The notes beneath the pieces are model-generated. The model saw nothing but the letters and a program-made list of their open reading frames with translations. It searched no databases and was not told where the DNA came from. From an uncultured Steroidobacter sp. (lineage in GTDB: Bacteria > Pseudomonadota > Gammaproteobacteria > Steroidobacterales > Steroidobacteraceae), in assembly GCA_946478975.1 (NCBI GenBank), contig CAMLEO010000043.1:1-33063 (forward strand): a stretch of 33,063 nt of DNA. The letters are read 5' to 3'. This document shows positions 1 through 9,265 of the stretch, piece after piece. The stretch's first letter is position 1, and each line of letters opens with the position of its first letter. The position numbers and the translations under genes are program-made.

Positions 1-2
1 GT

Positions 3-173
3 CGGCGTCATCCGGATGCGGGCCCGCTGATCGCAGCGGAGAAGTTGAACGTGCCCGAGGAGCGGATACGTTGGTTGCCGCTCCGCAGTCCGAAAGGATT
101 CTGGACTGCGCTGGTCGATGCGCAGACGGCGAAACTGCTGGCTTACATTCCGCTCGACCCGTACGAATCATGA
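3..173 (+). CDS. 3' end of an unrecognised protein (partial)
   Basis: An open frame runs from the window's left edge to a TGA at 171-173 and gives 56 residues ending [20 protein letters not shown]. The start lies outside the window. I do not recognise the family; the visible part is soluble-looking, with no membrane segment. Its stop codon sits in the palindrome TCATGA, which also carries the stop of the convergent iron-sulfur subunit, so the two genes end tail to tail with a 6-nt overlap. That tight convergence and the protein-like composition are the reasons for calling it real. Confidence 0.55.
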   Translation, partial: RRHPDAGPLIAAEKLNVPEERIRWLPLRSPKGFWTALVDAQTAKLLAYIPLDPYES

Positions 174-635
174 TCGGGTGCGTGCAGCCGCAGCTTTGAC
201 GGCCTTGCGAATGCGAACATAGGTTCCGCACCGGCAGATGTTGGTCATCGCGCCGTCGATGTCTGCATCGGTCGGGTTGGGCGTGCGCGAGAGCAGGGCG
301 ACCGCCGCGAGAATCTGTCCGCTCTGACAATAGCCGCACTGGGGCACATCCACTTCCATCCATGCTTGTTGCACGGGATGCAGGTGCTGCTCGTCCGGCG
401 CCAGCCCTTCGATGGTTGTGACATCTGCGCCCCGTGCATCCGCAACTGTCATCACACATGAGCGCACAGCAGTGCCGCCCAAGAGCACGGTACAGGCGCC
501 GCACTGGCCAATGCCGCACCCGAACTTTGTTCCTTTCAGCCGTTGCTCCTCGCGCAGGAACCACAGCAGTGGCATATCGCCCTGCTCATCGGCGGCAACG
601 ACGGGACGACGATTCAATGTGAATTCGATCGGCAT
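168..635 (-). CDS. (2Fe-2S)-binding subunit of a molybdenum hydroxylase (IorA-like)
   Basis: A 155-residue small subunit of the xanthine dehydrogenase/aldehyde oxidase superfamily that would pass electrons from the molybdenum site through two [2Fe-2S] clusters. The plant-ferredoxin-type cluster ligands are C40, C45, C48 and C60 (CGIGQCGAC). The second, alpha-helical domain has C100, C103, C134 and C136 (QCGYCQSG and ICRC). All eight ligands are present and the length is normal for the family. It starts 9 nt after the stop of the large subunit on the same strand, so the two are surely co-transcribed. The closest named relatives are isoquinoline 1-oxidoreductase alpha subunits, but the real substrate cannot be told from sequence. 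There is no signal peptide; such subunits are thought to be carried across the membrane with a Tat-tagged large subunit. Confidence 0.93.
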   Translation of the reverse strand: MPIEFTLNRRPVVAADEQGDMPLLWFLREEQRLKGTKFGCGIGQCGACTVLLGGTAVRSCVMTVADARGADVTTIEGLAPDEQHLHPVQQAWMEVDVPQCGYCQSGQILAAVALLSRTPNPTDADIDGAMTNICRCGTYVRIRKAVKAAAARTRS

Positions 636-644
636 GAGTGTCGC

Positions 645-2876
645 TCAGATGTTGAAATGGTCCGCGTAAGGCATGCGTCGCAGGCGTTTGCCGCAAGCAG
701 CGAAGATTGCATTCGCCATCGCAGCGCCCGAAGGCGGTAATGGCGGCTCACCGACGCCCGTCGGCTCATAGCCGCTCTCGATGATGGCAACCTCGATGGT
801 CGGCGGTGCTTCGCGCATGCGCATCCAGCGCAACGTGCCAAAGTTGTCGTTCATCACGCGGCCGTTGGCGATCTGCACGTTGTTGAACAACGCCGCGTTG
901 AAGCCGTCGATGAAGCCTCCTTCCATCTGCGAGCGGATGTGGTTGGGATTGATGGCGAAGCCGCAGTCGATCGCGCCCCAGGCGCGCTGAATCCTGAGCT
1001 CGTTACTGTCGTTGACGCTGACTTCGACCACGCACGCCACATACGTTCCAAATGTGAAATGCCCGGCGATGCCGAGGCCCGTGCCCGCGGGACGTTTGCG
1101 ATTCCAGTCGGCGAGCCGCGCGGCGGCTTCGTAACAGGCTGCGAGACGGCCGCTGTGGAGCGTCTTCGCGGCCCAATGCTTAACCGGATAATCCTTGTAC
1201 GGCTGCAGCCATTTGAGACGAAACGCCAATGGATCTTCGCCGGCCGCATGCGCGAGCTCGTCCAACATCGATTCCACCGCAAACGCCCACGGCAATTCGA
1301 ACGGCGCCCGCCACGCACCGGTCTGAATGTTCGATGTCGAAGCAAACTTCTCGACGCGATAGTTGGGAACCAGCTCGGCCGGAAAACAGATGTGAGCTTC
1401 GGGCCCGCCGCTGGTCTGCGCCTGTCGATGATGCCAGGCGACGATTCGCCCATCCTTGATCGCGGCGCGCACTCGCATGACGGCGGCTGGATCGAAGTAG
1501 TCGCGTTGAATGTCGTTCTCTCGCGTCCACGTGACTTTCACGGGGCGTTTCAGTTGATGGCTCAAGGTCACCGCTTCGCGCAGGTAGTCGACTTCGCCCC
1601 GGCGCCCGAAGCCGCCGCCCATGCGCTTACCGATGACCTTGACCTTGAGCGCGTCGATGCCGGCGATGCGTTCCACTTCCACTGCGGCCAGGTTGGGATT
1701 CTGGTGGCCGGTGATTACCGTGGCGCCATCGGCACGCACGTCGGCAATGCAGTTCATCGGCTCCATGCACGCGTGCGTGAACAACGGCTTCTCATAAATC
1801 GCGTCGAGCACCACATCCGCCGACGCGAACGCGCGATCGACATCGCCGTCCTCGCGAACCTTGATTCCTGTTTGATCGCTGGCGACGAGCTTTTGAAAGG
1901 CTGCGAGTTGTGCGGCTGAGTCGGCGGCGGCGGGATTCTTCCATTTTGTTTGCAACGCCTTGCGACCCTTCATTGCCGCCCACAGCGAGTCGGCGAGCAC
2001 CGCGACGCCGGCAGCGACGATCTGCGCTTCACCGGTGAGCCAGTGCTTGTCGACCTGTCGGCGCAGCTCAACGATGTGGCGCACGCCCGGAACCGCGAGC
2101 GCAGCGGCCTTGTCGTAGCTGTCGATGTCGGCACCGAAGGCCGGAGCGCGATCGATCACTGCCTGGAGCGCGTTTGGATAATCTTCGTCGATGCCGAACA
2201 GCGGTCGACCGGTGACGATGTCGCGAATGTCGACGACGCCGACATCCTTCCCCATGATGCGGTACTCGGACGGTCGCTTGACTCGAATGTGATCGGCAGC
2301 GACGCGCCGGGTCGCGGCCTTCTCGGCAAGCTCGCCGTAACTCACGCGACGGTTCGCACCGGGGTCGATGACGAAGCTGCTTGCAGTCACGAGCGTGTCG
2401 GGCGAGACCTTCCAACGTTCGGCGGCTTCTTCGATCAGCATTCTGCGGACGGTTGCGCCCGCACGGCGCAGGTACACCCAGTTGTTCCGCACCGTCTGGC
2501 TGCCGCCGCACGAGATCTGTGCGTGGTCGTAGATGACCTCGCCCTTGGTGTTGCGGCTCATATATATGGGCGCGTCCTTGCCGAAGGTGATCAGCGACCA
2601 ATCGAGGTCGAGCTCGTCGGCCAGCATCATCGGGCCGACGGTGCGCGTGCCCTGGCCGACTTCCATGATGGGCGAGACCAGGTCGACGAGATTGTTGGGA
2701 TGAATGGTCAGGTAGACGGACCATTGCGGGGGCGCCTCCGCCGCTCGCGTTGCAGCCAACAACGACGAGCGGGGCGGCAGGGGGATGGAAACCAGCAGCG
2801 CGCCCGTTGCGGTCGCCGCGGCTTTCAAAAAGGAACGACGGTCTAGTTGGGGCGCAGCGGCCGGCGGTCGCAGCAA
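645..2876 (-). CDS. molybdopterin-binding large subunit of a molybdenum hydroxylase (IorB-like), Tat precursor
   Basis: A 743-residue catalytic subunit of the isoquinoline 1-oxidoreductase beta type, expected to hydroxylate an aldehyde or N-heterocycle with the molybdopterin cofactor. The N-terminus has a twin-arginine signal (DRRSFLKAAATATGALL, RR at 13-14), so the enzyme should be exported folded to the periplasm. The family motif GKRMGGGFGRR is present near residue 430. The conserved catalytic glutamate lies in GVGEPPLPPSG (E710). No ATG precedes the Tat signal in frame. A TTG at 2876, with AGGAG 9 nt upstream, is the best start; the first in-frame ATG is near codon 71 and would delete the signal. 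The order is large subunit first, then the FeS subunit. No separate FAD subunit is visible, as usual for this branch. Substrate unknown. Confidence 0.92.
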   Translation of the reverse strand: MLRPPAAAPQLDRRSFLKAAATATGALLVSIPLPPRSSLLAATRAAEAPPQWSVYLTIHPNNLVDLVSPIMEVGQGTRTVGPMMLADELDLDWSLITFGKDAPIYMSRNTKGEVIYDHAQISCGGSQTVRNNWVYLRRAGATVRRMLIEEAAERWKVSPDTLVTASSFVIDPGANRRVSYGELAEKAATRRVAADHIRVKRPSEYRIMGKDVGVVDIRDIVTGRPLFGIDEDYPNALQAVIDRAPAFGADIDSYDKAAALAVPGVRHIVELRRQVDKHWLTGEAQIVAAGVAVLADSLWAAMKGRKALQTKWKNPAAADSAAQLAAFQKLVASDQTGIKVREDGDVDRAFASADVVLDAIYEKPLFTHACMEPMNCIADVRADGATVITGHQNPNLAAVEVERIAGIDALKVKVIGKRMGGGFGRRGEVDYLREAVTLSHQLKRPVKVTWTRENDIQRDYFDPAAVMRVRAAIKDGRIVAWHHRQAQTSGGPEAHICFPAELVPNYRVEKFASTSNIQTGAWRAPFELPWAFAVESMLDELAHAAGEDPLAFRLKWLQPYKDYPVKHWAAKTLHSGRLAACYEAAARLADWNRKRPAGTGLGIAGHFTFGTYVACVVEVSVNDSNELRIQRAWGAIDCGFAINPNHIRSQMEGGFIDGFNAALFNNVQIANGRVMNDNFGTLRWMRMREAPPTIEVAIIESGYEPTGVGEPPLPPSGAAMANAIFAACGKRLRRMPYADHFNI

Positions 2877-2989
2877 GGCTCGTGTCTCCTGAGGGAGTTC
2901 GAGCCGATTAAAAGCGAGGCGTGGCGCGGCTGCGAGTTGAATGTGACGAGTGGCGGGCCGGCGTGACCAATGAATGTCCCGCCCGGGCT

Positions 2990-3844
2990 TCAGTCAAAGG
3001 CGACACGGAACCGTTGCAACTCGCTCTTGTGCTTCTTGCTCATGGGCAATGCACGGCCGCTGAGCAATTGGACGGTGCCATTACCGGACGGTTGTGCCTT
3101 GATGCGAGCGATGGCCTCGCGCTTGACGATGTGCGAGCGGTGGATCCGCAGGAATTTTTCCGGTGGCAGCAAATCCTCCACCTGCTTCAGCGGTGCACGC
3201 AGTAGGTAGCATTGCCCATTGGCTACGATCTCAACGTAATTGCCGGCCGCGCTCAGGCTCTCGATACTCTCCAGCTGAACGAGGCATTCATCCGCACCTT
3301 TACTGACCAGCAGCGTGGTGAGCGCAGGACGCGGCGGCTCTTCGATCGCCGGCGCCTGCAGCTGCGGCGGCGTTGCATATGTTGCTTGCGACTCCGCTGC
3401 AACCACCGGCCGGCGCACGAACGTGTACCAGATCATGTACACGATCAGCAGGGTCGCGAGGTAGCGAGGCAGGAAGATCATCAGGCTGGTGACAGCATTG
3501 CGATGCTGAGTATGTAAATCGATGGTGACCGGCACGGCGACGGAAATGGCCAGCACGACCGCGATAAACCGCAGATGGCTGCCGAGCCCGGCGCCGTGAT
3601 GCCTGGAGTGCTGCCGCCAGGCTTGAAACACCAGCGGTGTGGTCAGCAGCCACACCCCCCAGTTGCGGCACACCTCGACCAACGCACCGTAGAAGTTGGG
3701 CGGGGTCGCATCGACGATGATCTGGTACAGGCTGCAATAACAGGACAGCAACAGGATGTACGCCCCCCAGCAGACCAGCGACGCCAGGATTTCGCCGGGC
3801 TCGGGCAAGGCGGGGCGGGGTAGGTAAAACATGCGAGCCGACAC
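2990..3844 (-). CDS. membrane-anchored LytTR-family DNA-binding regulator
   Basis: About 284 residues. The first half has roughly four hydrophobic helices (near 19-40, 62-77, 92-109 and 122-142). After a proline-rich linker, the last 100 residues form a LytTR domain (from about 183), with the diagnostic IESLSAAGNYVEI and FLRIHRSHIVKREAI segments. LytTR domains bind DNA through beta strands; here no receiver domain is fused, so the membrane part is presumably the sensor or a tether. The frame stays open to 3973. However, the GTG at 3842-3844 has GGAGGA exactly 5 nt upstream, which decides the start; an ATG lies four codons further in. It is transcribed away from the hybrid kinase and stands 113 nt upstream of the molybdenum hydroxylase operon on the same strand, which makes that operon a possible target. 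This is inference only. Confidence 0.85.
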   Translation of the reverse strand: MSARMFYLPRPALPEPGEILASLVCWGAYILLLSCYCSLYQIIVDATPPNFYGALVEVCRNWGVWLLTTPLVFQAWRQHSRHHGAGLGSHLRFIAVVLAISVAVPVTIDLHTQHRNAVTSLMIFLPRYLATLLIVYMIWYTFVRRPVVAAESQATYATPPQLQAPAIEEPPRPALTTLLVSKGADECLVQLESIESLSAAGNYVEIVANGQCYLLRAPLKQVEDLLPPEKFLRIHRSHIVKREAIARIKAQPSGNGTVQLLSGRALPMSKKHKSELQRFRVAFD

Positions 3845-3993
3845 GAGCTTCCTCCAGAGCAGTCGCCATGGAACCGCACCTGAGCATATCAGGCAGAGTC
3901 TGACTCGACACTCAGCCGCCGCTGCTAAACGCAATCCCAACGACGGCGCTACTGTGCCGACGTTTTTGCGCAACCTGGAGTGAGCCCGAGACG

Positions 3994-6909
3994 ATGACTG
4001 CGACTGCCCAGCCGAAGGGCTCGCCCAGAGCTGCCTGGCTCGCTGGCGTCGCCGTCGTCGCCGCGATTCTGGTCTACATCGGCTGGGGTTCGATGAGCCT
4101 GGTTTCGCGTGAGCTTGCCAGTGCGCGGGCGGCGCATTCCCAGGCGCTGCATGCTCGCGAAATCCTGACCGACCTGCAGACCATCCTGATCCTGCTGCGT
4201 GATGCAGAGACCGGGGAGCGCGGCTACATCATCACCAACGATCCGTCGTTTCTCGACAGCTTCGATTCGGCGAGCGACACGCTCGAAAAATATTTGCTAG
4301 GCCTGGAGTCGGAGCTGGTCGGTGTGGCCGAGCCTGAGACATTGAGCGAGTTGCGTAAGCTGTCGCAAGAACAGATTGCCTACCTGAGACAAGTGATCGA
4401 GGTGCAACGGAGCGGCGATCATCAGCGCGCCGCGGAGATCGTCGAGTCGCAGGTCGGCAAGCGGCGCATGAACGAGATTCGCAAGCTGGTCACGTTCCTG
4501 GAGGAAGCACAGCGACGACAACTCGCCGCTCGCGCGGAGGCGTTCACCAATCGCTCGATTCAATCCGAAGACACGGTGAAGAAGGCGTTGTTCGCGGCGG
4601 TGCTGCTGGTGTTGGGTTCGTGCGCGCTGCTGTATCGATACGCGCAGGGCCGTTCGCAGGCCGAGCAGACGGCGGCGGAAGCTTCGCAGCTGCTGCGCTC
4701 GACGATGGACAACATCACCGAAGGCGTGGTTGTCTACGACCGGCACATGCGCGTGCTGAGCTGGAATCGTCGGTTCCTGGAGCTGCGGCGGCTCAATGCC
4801 GATGCCATTCGAGTCGGCATGAGTGCGGCCGAGCTGATGCGGCGGGCTGAGCATCTGAATGTGACGATCGCCGGCATGACTCACGACACGCGCCAGGCGG
4901 CGCCGGGGTTCGGCGACCTGAAGGTGCCGTTCCAGGGCGAAGGCACCACGCCGTCGGGACTGGTGCTCAAGATCTGGGGCAGCCCGATCGCCGATGGCAA
5001 TTACATCGCGACGATTTCGGATGTGACTGCGTTGCGAAACTCCGAAGCCGCCTATCGCGACCGTGCGGCGCGCCTCAACTCCACTCTCGACAACGTCGTC
5101 GACGCCATCATCACCATCAACGAAAGCGGCAGCATCGAATCCTGGAGCAAGGGCGCCGAGCGCCTGTTCGGCTACACCACCGACGAGATCCTGCATCGGA
5201 ATGTGAGAACCCTGGTCGCGGACCAGCACGCGGTCATTCTCGACATCTCCATGCGCAATCACCTGGCGACAAGCGAGCAGCGCGCTCACGGGCAGCGCCG
5301 GCAGATCGAAGCGATTCACAAGGACGGTCACAAGATTCCAGTCGACCTGGGCTTGAGCGAAATGTATATCGGCAGCCGACGCCTGTTCGTCGGCATCGTG
5401 CGCGACATCTCCGAGCGGCTGGAGATCGATCGCATGAAGTCGGGGTTTGTTTCCACTGTCAGCCATGAGCTGCGCACCCCGCTCACTTCCATCGGCGGCT
5501 CGCTGGGCCTGCTCGCCGGCGGCGCTGCCGGTCCGTTGTCGACCAAGGCCGCGAAGCTGATCGACATCGCGAAACAAAACAGCGACCGGCTGGTGCGCCT
5601 GATCAACGACATCCTGGACCTGGAAAAAGCCGAGTCGGGCAAGCTGGAGCTGCACCTGGAGGAACAGTCGCTGGAGCCGATCGTGGAGCAGGCGATCGAG
5701 CTCAATCGCGGTTACGCCGACAGCTTCGGGGTGTCCATCAAGATCGAGCCCTACGACGGCCAGGCGAACGTGCTGGTGGACCGCGATCGTTTCATCCAGG
5801 TGCTGACCAATCTGCTGTCGAACGCGGTGAAATATTCGCCCAAGGGCAGCGTGGTGCGAGTGAGCGTTACGGCGAGAGACGGTGTGGCGCGCGTCAGCGT
5901 GATGGATGAAGGGCCGGGCGTGCCGCCCGAATTCGAGAAACGCATCTTCCTCAAATTCTCGCAGGCCGATAGCTCCGATTCACGCGCCAAGGGCGGCACC
6001 GGGCTCGGCCTGTCGATTGCCAGAACGTTGATGGAACGTTTCGGCGGCGGCATCGATTTCGAACGCGGCCGGCGCTCGGGGGCGAACTTCTTTGTGACAT
6101 TGCCGGTGCGGCAGTCGAGCGGCTCGACGCTGACGATGCCGTTACTGAACCTGCCGTCGCCGCACATTCTCATCTGCGAAGACGATCCGGACATGACGGA
6201 ATATCTGAGCACGATGCTGCATGGAGCGGGCATGACGGTCGACACCGTCGAATCGGCCGGCGCTGCCAAGGCCGCGATGGAAGAAGAACGGTTCGATCTG
6301 CTGCTGATCGACCTTCATCTTCCGGACGCGGACGGCCTCGACGTGGTGAAGGAGCTGCGCAGCGATGAATCGCGGCCCGGCATCCCGGTGATCGTGATGA
6401 CCGGCAGTGCATCGACGGCGCGCCCGGCACAGGACGTTCAGGCGTTGAAGCTCGCCGACTGGCTGCAAAAACCGGTGCGGCCCGAGCGGCTGGTCAACGC
6501 GATTCGCTCGGCGCTGCTGGCGCACGAGAGCAACTGCCTGCGCGTGCTGCACGTCGAAGACGATCAGTCCTTGACCGAACTGGTACAGACGCTGCTCGAA
6601 GGTCCCGCGAATGTGGTGGCCGAGCATTCAGTGGCCGCCGCTCGCGCACGGCTCGAACAAGAAACATTCGACATGGTGATTCTGGATGTCGCGCTGGCCG
6701 ACGGCTCGGGTCTGGATCTGCTGCCGATGTTGCAGCAGGGCGCGATTCCGCCGGCGGTGGTGCTGTACACGTCGAGCGAGCCCAGCCAGGAAGTTGCCGC
6801 GAAGGTCGATCGGGTGATCGTCAAGTCGCGCCACTCGGTCTCCGATCTGCTCGCTTCGGTGCGTGGCGTCTCCGACGCTCGTTCACGCAGGAACTTCTCG
6901 ACTGCGTGA
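3994..6909 (+). CDS. hybrid histidine kinase: CHASE3 - PAS - PAS - HisKA - HATPase - REC - REC
   Basis: A 971-residue sensor kinase. Transmembrane helices lie at about 15-35 and 197-215 and flank a periplasmic CHASE3 domain containing the typical DAETGERGYIITND. Two PAS domains follow (about 232-345 and 358-475). The HisKA dimerisation box reads FVSTVSHELRTPLTS with phospho-acceptor H491. The ATPase has its N box at LLSNAVKYS (about 607-615), its G1 box at DEGPGVP and its G2 box at GGTGLGLSIA. Receiver 1 has acidic residues E729, D730, D731, acceptor D773 and K826. Receiver 2 has E855, D856, D857, acceptor D898 and K944. All catalytic positions are intact. No DNA-binding output domain is attached, so phosphate probably moves to a partner. 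It diverges from the LytTR gene, and the TonB receptor follows on the same strand behind its own promoter. Confidence 0.93.
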   Translation: MTATAQPKGSPRAAWLAGVAVVAAILVYIGWGSMSLVSRELASARAAHSQALHAREILTDLQTILILLRDAETGERGYIITNDPSFLDSFDSASDTLEKYLLGLESELVGVAEPETLSELRKLSQEQIAYLRQVIEVQRSGDHQRAAEIVESQVGKRRMNEIRKLVTFLEEAQRRQLAARAEAFTNRSIQSEDTVKKALFAAVLLVLGSCALLYRYAQGRSQAEQTAAEASQLLRSTMDNITEGVVVYDRHMRVLSWNRRFLELRRLNADAIRVGMSAAELMRRAEHLNVTIAGMTHDTRQAAPGFGDLKVPFQGEGTTPSGLVLKIWGSPIADGNYIATISDVTALRNSEAAYRDRAARLNSTLDNVVDAIITINESGSIESWSKGAERLFGYTTDEILHRNVRTLVADQHAVILDISMRNHLATSEQRAHGQRRQIEAIHKDGHKIPVDLGLSEMYIGSRRLFVGIVRDISERLEIDRMKSGFVSTVSHELRTPLTSIGGSLGLLAGGAAGPLSTKAAKLIDIAKQNSDRLVRLINDILDLEKAESGKLELHLEEQSLEPIVEQAIELNRGYADSFGVSIKIEPYDGQANVLVDRDRFIQVLTNLLSNAVKYSPKGSVVRVSVTARDGVARVSVMDEGPGVPPEFEKRIFLKFSQADSSDSRAKGGTGLGLSIARTLMERFGGGIDFERGRRSGANFFVTLPVRQSSGSTLTMPLLNLPSPHILICEDDPDMTEYLSTMLHGAGMTVDTVESAGAAKAAMEEERFDLLLIDLHLPDADGLDVVKELRSDESRPGIPVIVMTGSASTARPAQDVQALKLADWLQKPVRPERLVNAIRSALLAHESNCLRVLHVEDDQSLTELVQTLLEGPANVVAEHSVAAARARLEQETFDMVILDVALADGSGLDLLPMLQQGAIPPAVVLYTSSEPSQEVAAKVDRVIVKSRHSVSDLLASVRGVSDARSRRNFSTA

Positions 6910-6913
6910 TGCT

Positions 6914-6942
6914 TTGATTCGGCACAGGCGAGCCTTTATCAT
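6914..6942 (+). promoter_or_regulatory. candidate sigma-70 promoter for the TonB-dependent siderophore receptor
   Basis: TTGATT (6914-6919) and TATCAT (6937-6942) are separated by exactly 17 nt, about 50 nt upstream of the receptor ATG in the short gap after the kinase. No convincing Fur box was found beside it. Confidence 0.5.
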
Positions 6943-6996
6943 CGGCTCCTCAGCCAGCCCTCTGCCAGCTAATTCCATGAATGGAGCAAGCTGGCC

Positions 6997-9180
6997 ATGT
7001 TTCCCGACGACTTTCGTTCCTCGCTGACCAAAACTCTACTGAGCGCCGCCGCGACGCTCTCTGCTGTCACATACAGCCACGCCGAAGAAGCGAAGGACGT
7101 GCAGACGCTGCCCGCGGTTCGTGTGAGCGCCGACGAGGAATCTTCTCCCGCAACCGAAGGCACGGGTTCCTACATCACGCCATCGAGCTCAACGGCGCTC
7201 GGCCTGAATCTTTCTTTGCGAGATACGCCGCAATCGGTGACCGTGATCACGCGAGAGCGCATGGACGACGAAGCCATGACCACCGCGGCGGACGCTCTGC
7301 GCAGCACGACGGGTGTGTCGCTCAAGCCGGTCGATCGAGGTCGCAACAATCTTTCGGTGCGCGGCTTTGAAGTCACGAGTTTCCAGTTCGATGGTGTGCC
7401 GGTCGCCACCGGCAATGTCGGCATCGAAACCACCAACACCGCAATCTACGATCGCATCGAAGTCGTGCGCGGCGCCACCGGACTCATTACCGGAGCTGGC
7501 GAACCATCGGCGGCAATCAACCTGGTTCGCAAACACGCGAACAGCGATCAGTTGACGGGGTCGCTGTGGGCCGATGCCGGCTCGTGGGATCGGCGCGGAG
7601 CGGGTGTGGATGTGACGACGCCGCTCAACGACGCAGCGTCCGTGCGCGCCCGGTTCGTCGCCAGCTACTCGGAGCAGGACGCGTTCATCGATCTGGAAAG
7701 CACGATGAACTCCGTGTTCTACGCCATCGTCGATGCAGATCTGGGCGAGAGCACGGTACTGAGCGTGGGCGCCAGTGCACAGCGCGACGACCGCGATGGT
7801 GTGCTGTGGGCAGGATTGCCGTATTGGTACAGCGACGGCACACGCACTAACTTCAGCCGTTCCAGCACGACAGCGACGCGTTGGAATCAATGGGACACAC
7901 GCGAGCGCACGGCGTTTGTCACGATCAAGCACTCGTTCGCGAACGAATGGACGGTGCGCGCCGATGTGACTCACTACCGACAGACGGAAGAGTCCAAGCT
8001 GCTGTGGATGTGGGGCGTGCCGGACCGCGAGACGGGCGAGGGCATGCAGGTGTATCCGTATCACTATCTGTCCGAGCCCAAGCAAACGAATGTGAATTTG
8101 ATCGCGAGCGGACCGTTCGAGTGGCTCGATCACAAACATGAATTCACCGCCGGCTTCATGTACAGCCGTCGCAAGGGCGGCTGGAGCAATCGCGACGCCG
8201 TTGAAGACCTGCCGTCGGTGGGCAACTTCAACGAATGGGACGGTTCCTATCCCGAGCCGGCGTTGGGCGCTCGCTACTTGGGTTCGATGAGCACATTCAC
8301 GCAGCTGGGTTTGTATTCGGCCGTACGCCTGCAGGTGGCGGAACGTTTCAAGCTCATCGGCGGCACGCGCTTCACCAACTGGCAACAGGAAGACGAAGCC
8401 GCGGCATGGACGGCGCAGGCGTTCAAGATCGAGCACAACGGCGTGTTCACACCGTATGCCGCGGCGATCTACGACGTCACGCCGGCGGTTTCAGCGTATG
8501 CGAGCTACACCGAAATATTTCAGCCCGACACCAAGAAAGATCGCAACGGCAAGTATGTGGATCCGCGCGAAGGTGCGAGTTACGAGCTCGGGTTGAAGAG
8601 CGAGCTCTTGGATGGCTCGCTCAATGCGAGCGCCGCGGTGTTCTACATCGATCAAAACAACTTCGCCGTTCCTGACGTGGGCTTCTTCGTTCCGGGCACG
8701 CTCGATCCTGCGTATCGCACGGCGCAGGGCGTCGAGACCAAAGGTTATGAGCTGGAAATCGCGGGCGAGCTCACCTCGAACTGGCACGCAACGCTGGGAT
8801 GGACGCACTACTCGGCGAAGGACGCCGACGATCAGGACGTTGCGGTCGATCATCCTCGCCGACTGTTGAAGTTGTTCACCAAATATTCGCTTACGAATGT
8901 ACTGCGCGGGCTCAGCGTGGGCGGCGGCGTTTCCTGGGAGAGCGGCAAGCCGGCACGCGATGTGAATCCCGCGACCGGTGCCAGGGAGCGCGTCGGCGAA
9001 TCCTCGTATGGCCTGGTCGACTTGATGGCGAAGTATGAGCTCGGCGCACAGCTCGCCCTGCAGCTCAACGTCAACAACGTGCTCGACGAAAAGTATCGTT
9101 ACTCCAGCTATTGGTGGGGCGCTCCGTACACCTATGGCGAGCCTCGGAACCTGCGGCTGGCGCTCGACTACCGATTCTGA
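6997..9180 (+). CDS. TonB-dependent siderophore receptor
   Basis: A 727-residue outer-membrane receptor expected to import a ferric-siderophore-like ligand using TonB energy. The Sec signal ends near AVTYSHA (residue 29). A TonB-box-like stretch, LPAVRVSA, follows at 39-46. The plug domain covers about 72-180 and includes LRDTPQSVTVITRERM, the VRGFEVTSFQFDGVP strand typical of siderophore receptors, and IEVVRGATGLITGAGEPSA. The rest is a beta-barrel ending in aromatic F727 (ALDYRF), the outer-membrane sorting signal. The ATG has GGAG 10 nt upstream. The ligand is unknown; no siderophore biosynthesis or sigma/anti-sigma pair lies nearby, so it probably scavenges an exogenous siderophore. Confidence 0.92.
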   Translation: MFPDDFRSSLTKTLLSAAATLSAVTYSHAEEAKDVQTLPAVRVSADEESSPATEGTGSYITPSSSTALGLNLSLRDTPQSVTVITRERMDDEAMTTAADALRSTTGVSLKPVDRGRNNLSVRGFEVTSFQFDGVPVATGNVGIETTNTAIYDRIEVVRGATGLITGAGEPSAAINLVRKHANSDQLTGSLWADAGSWDRRGAGVDVTTPLNDAASVRARFVASYSEQDAFIDLESTMNSVFYAIVDADLGESTVLSVGASAQRDDRDGVLWAGLPYWYSDGTRTNFSRSSTTATRWNQWDTRERTAFVTIKHSFANEWTVRADVTHYRQTEESKLLWMWGVPDRETGEGMQVYPYHYLSEPKQTNVNLIASGPFEWLDHKHEFTAGFMYSRRKGGWSNRDAVEDLPSVGNFNEWDGSYPEPALGARYLGSMSTFTQLGLYSAVRLQVAERFKLIGGTRFTNWQQEDEAAAWTAQAFKIEHNGVFTPYAAAIYDVTPAVSAYASYTEIFQPDTKKDRNGKYVDPREGASYELGLKSELLDGSLNASAAVFYIDQNNFAVPDVGFFVPGTLDPAYRTAQGVETKGYELEIAGELTSNWHATLGWTHYSAKDADDQDVAVDHPRRLLKLFTKYSLTNVLRGLSVGGGVSWESGKPARDVNPATGARERVGESSYGLVDLMAKYELGAQLALQLNVNNVLDEKYRYSSYWWGAPYTYGEPRNLRLALDYRF

Positions 9181-9186
9181 ACCCGG

Positions 9187-9214
9187 GGATGCATAGCCAG
9201 CCGGGCATGCATCC
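9187..9214 (+). terminator. stem-loop just after the siderophore receptor gene
   Basis: GGATGCAT (9187-9194) and its exact complement ATGCATCC (9207-9214) frame a 12-nt loop, starting 7 nt after the receptor stop. No U-run follows, so intrinsic termination is uncertain; it may instead protect the 3' end of the mRNA. Confidence 0.3.
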
Positions 9215-9265
9215 TCAACCCCGCCGAGGCGCCAATGCCGGGCCATTCAGGGCCGCATTTGCCCC

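Noticed and set aside
1950..2846. Long plus-strand frame (298 codons) opposite the molybdenum hydroxylase
   Set aside because: It is the antisense shadow of a clearly conserved large subunit and shows no domain or ribosome site; high GC makes such frames common.
2952..2983. GGCGGG/CCCGCC hairpin after the LytTR gene as an intrinsic terminator
   Set aside because: A 6-bp stem with a 20-nt loop and no U-run is weak and common in GC-rich DNA.
4297..5655. Minus-strand frame (452 codons) opposite the hybrid kinase
   Set aside because: It covers CHASE3, PAS and HisKA coding sequence whose motifs are intact on the plus strand; no recognisable protein features.
6910..6996. Fur box upstream of the siderophore receptor
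   Set aside because: No stretch resembles the 19-bp Fur palindrome; only a sigma-70-like promoter is visible.
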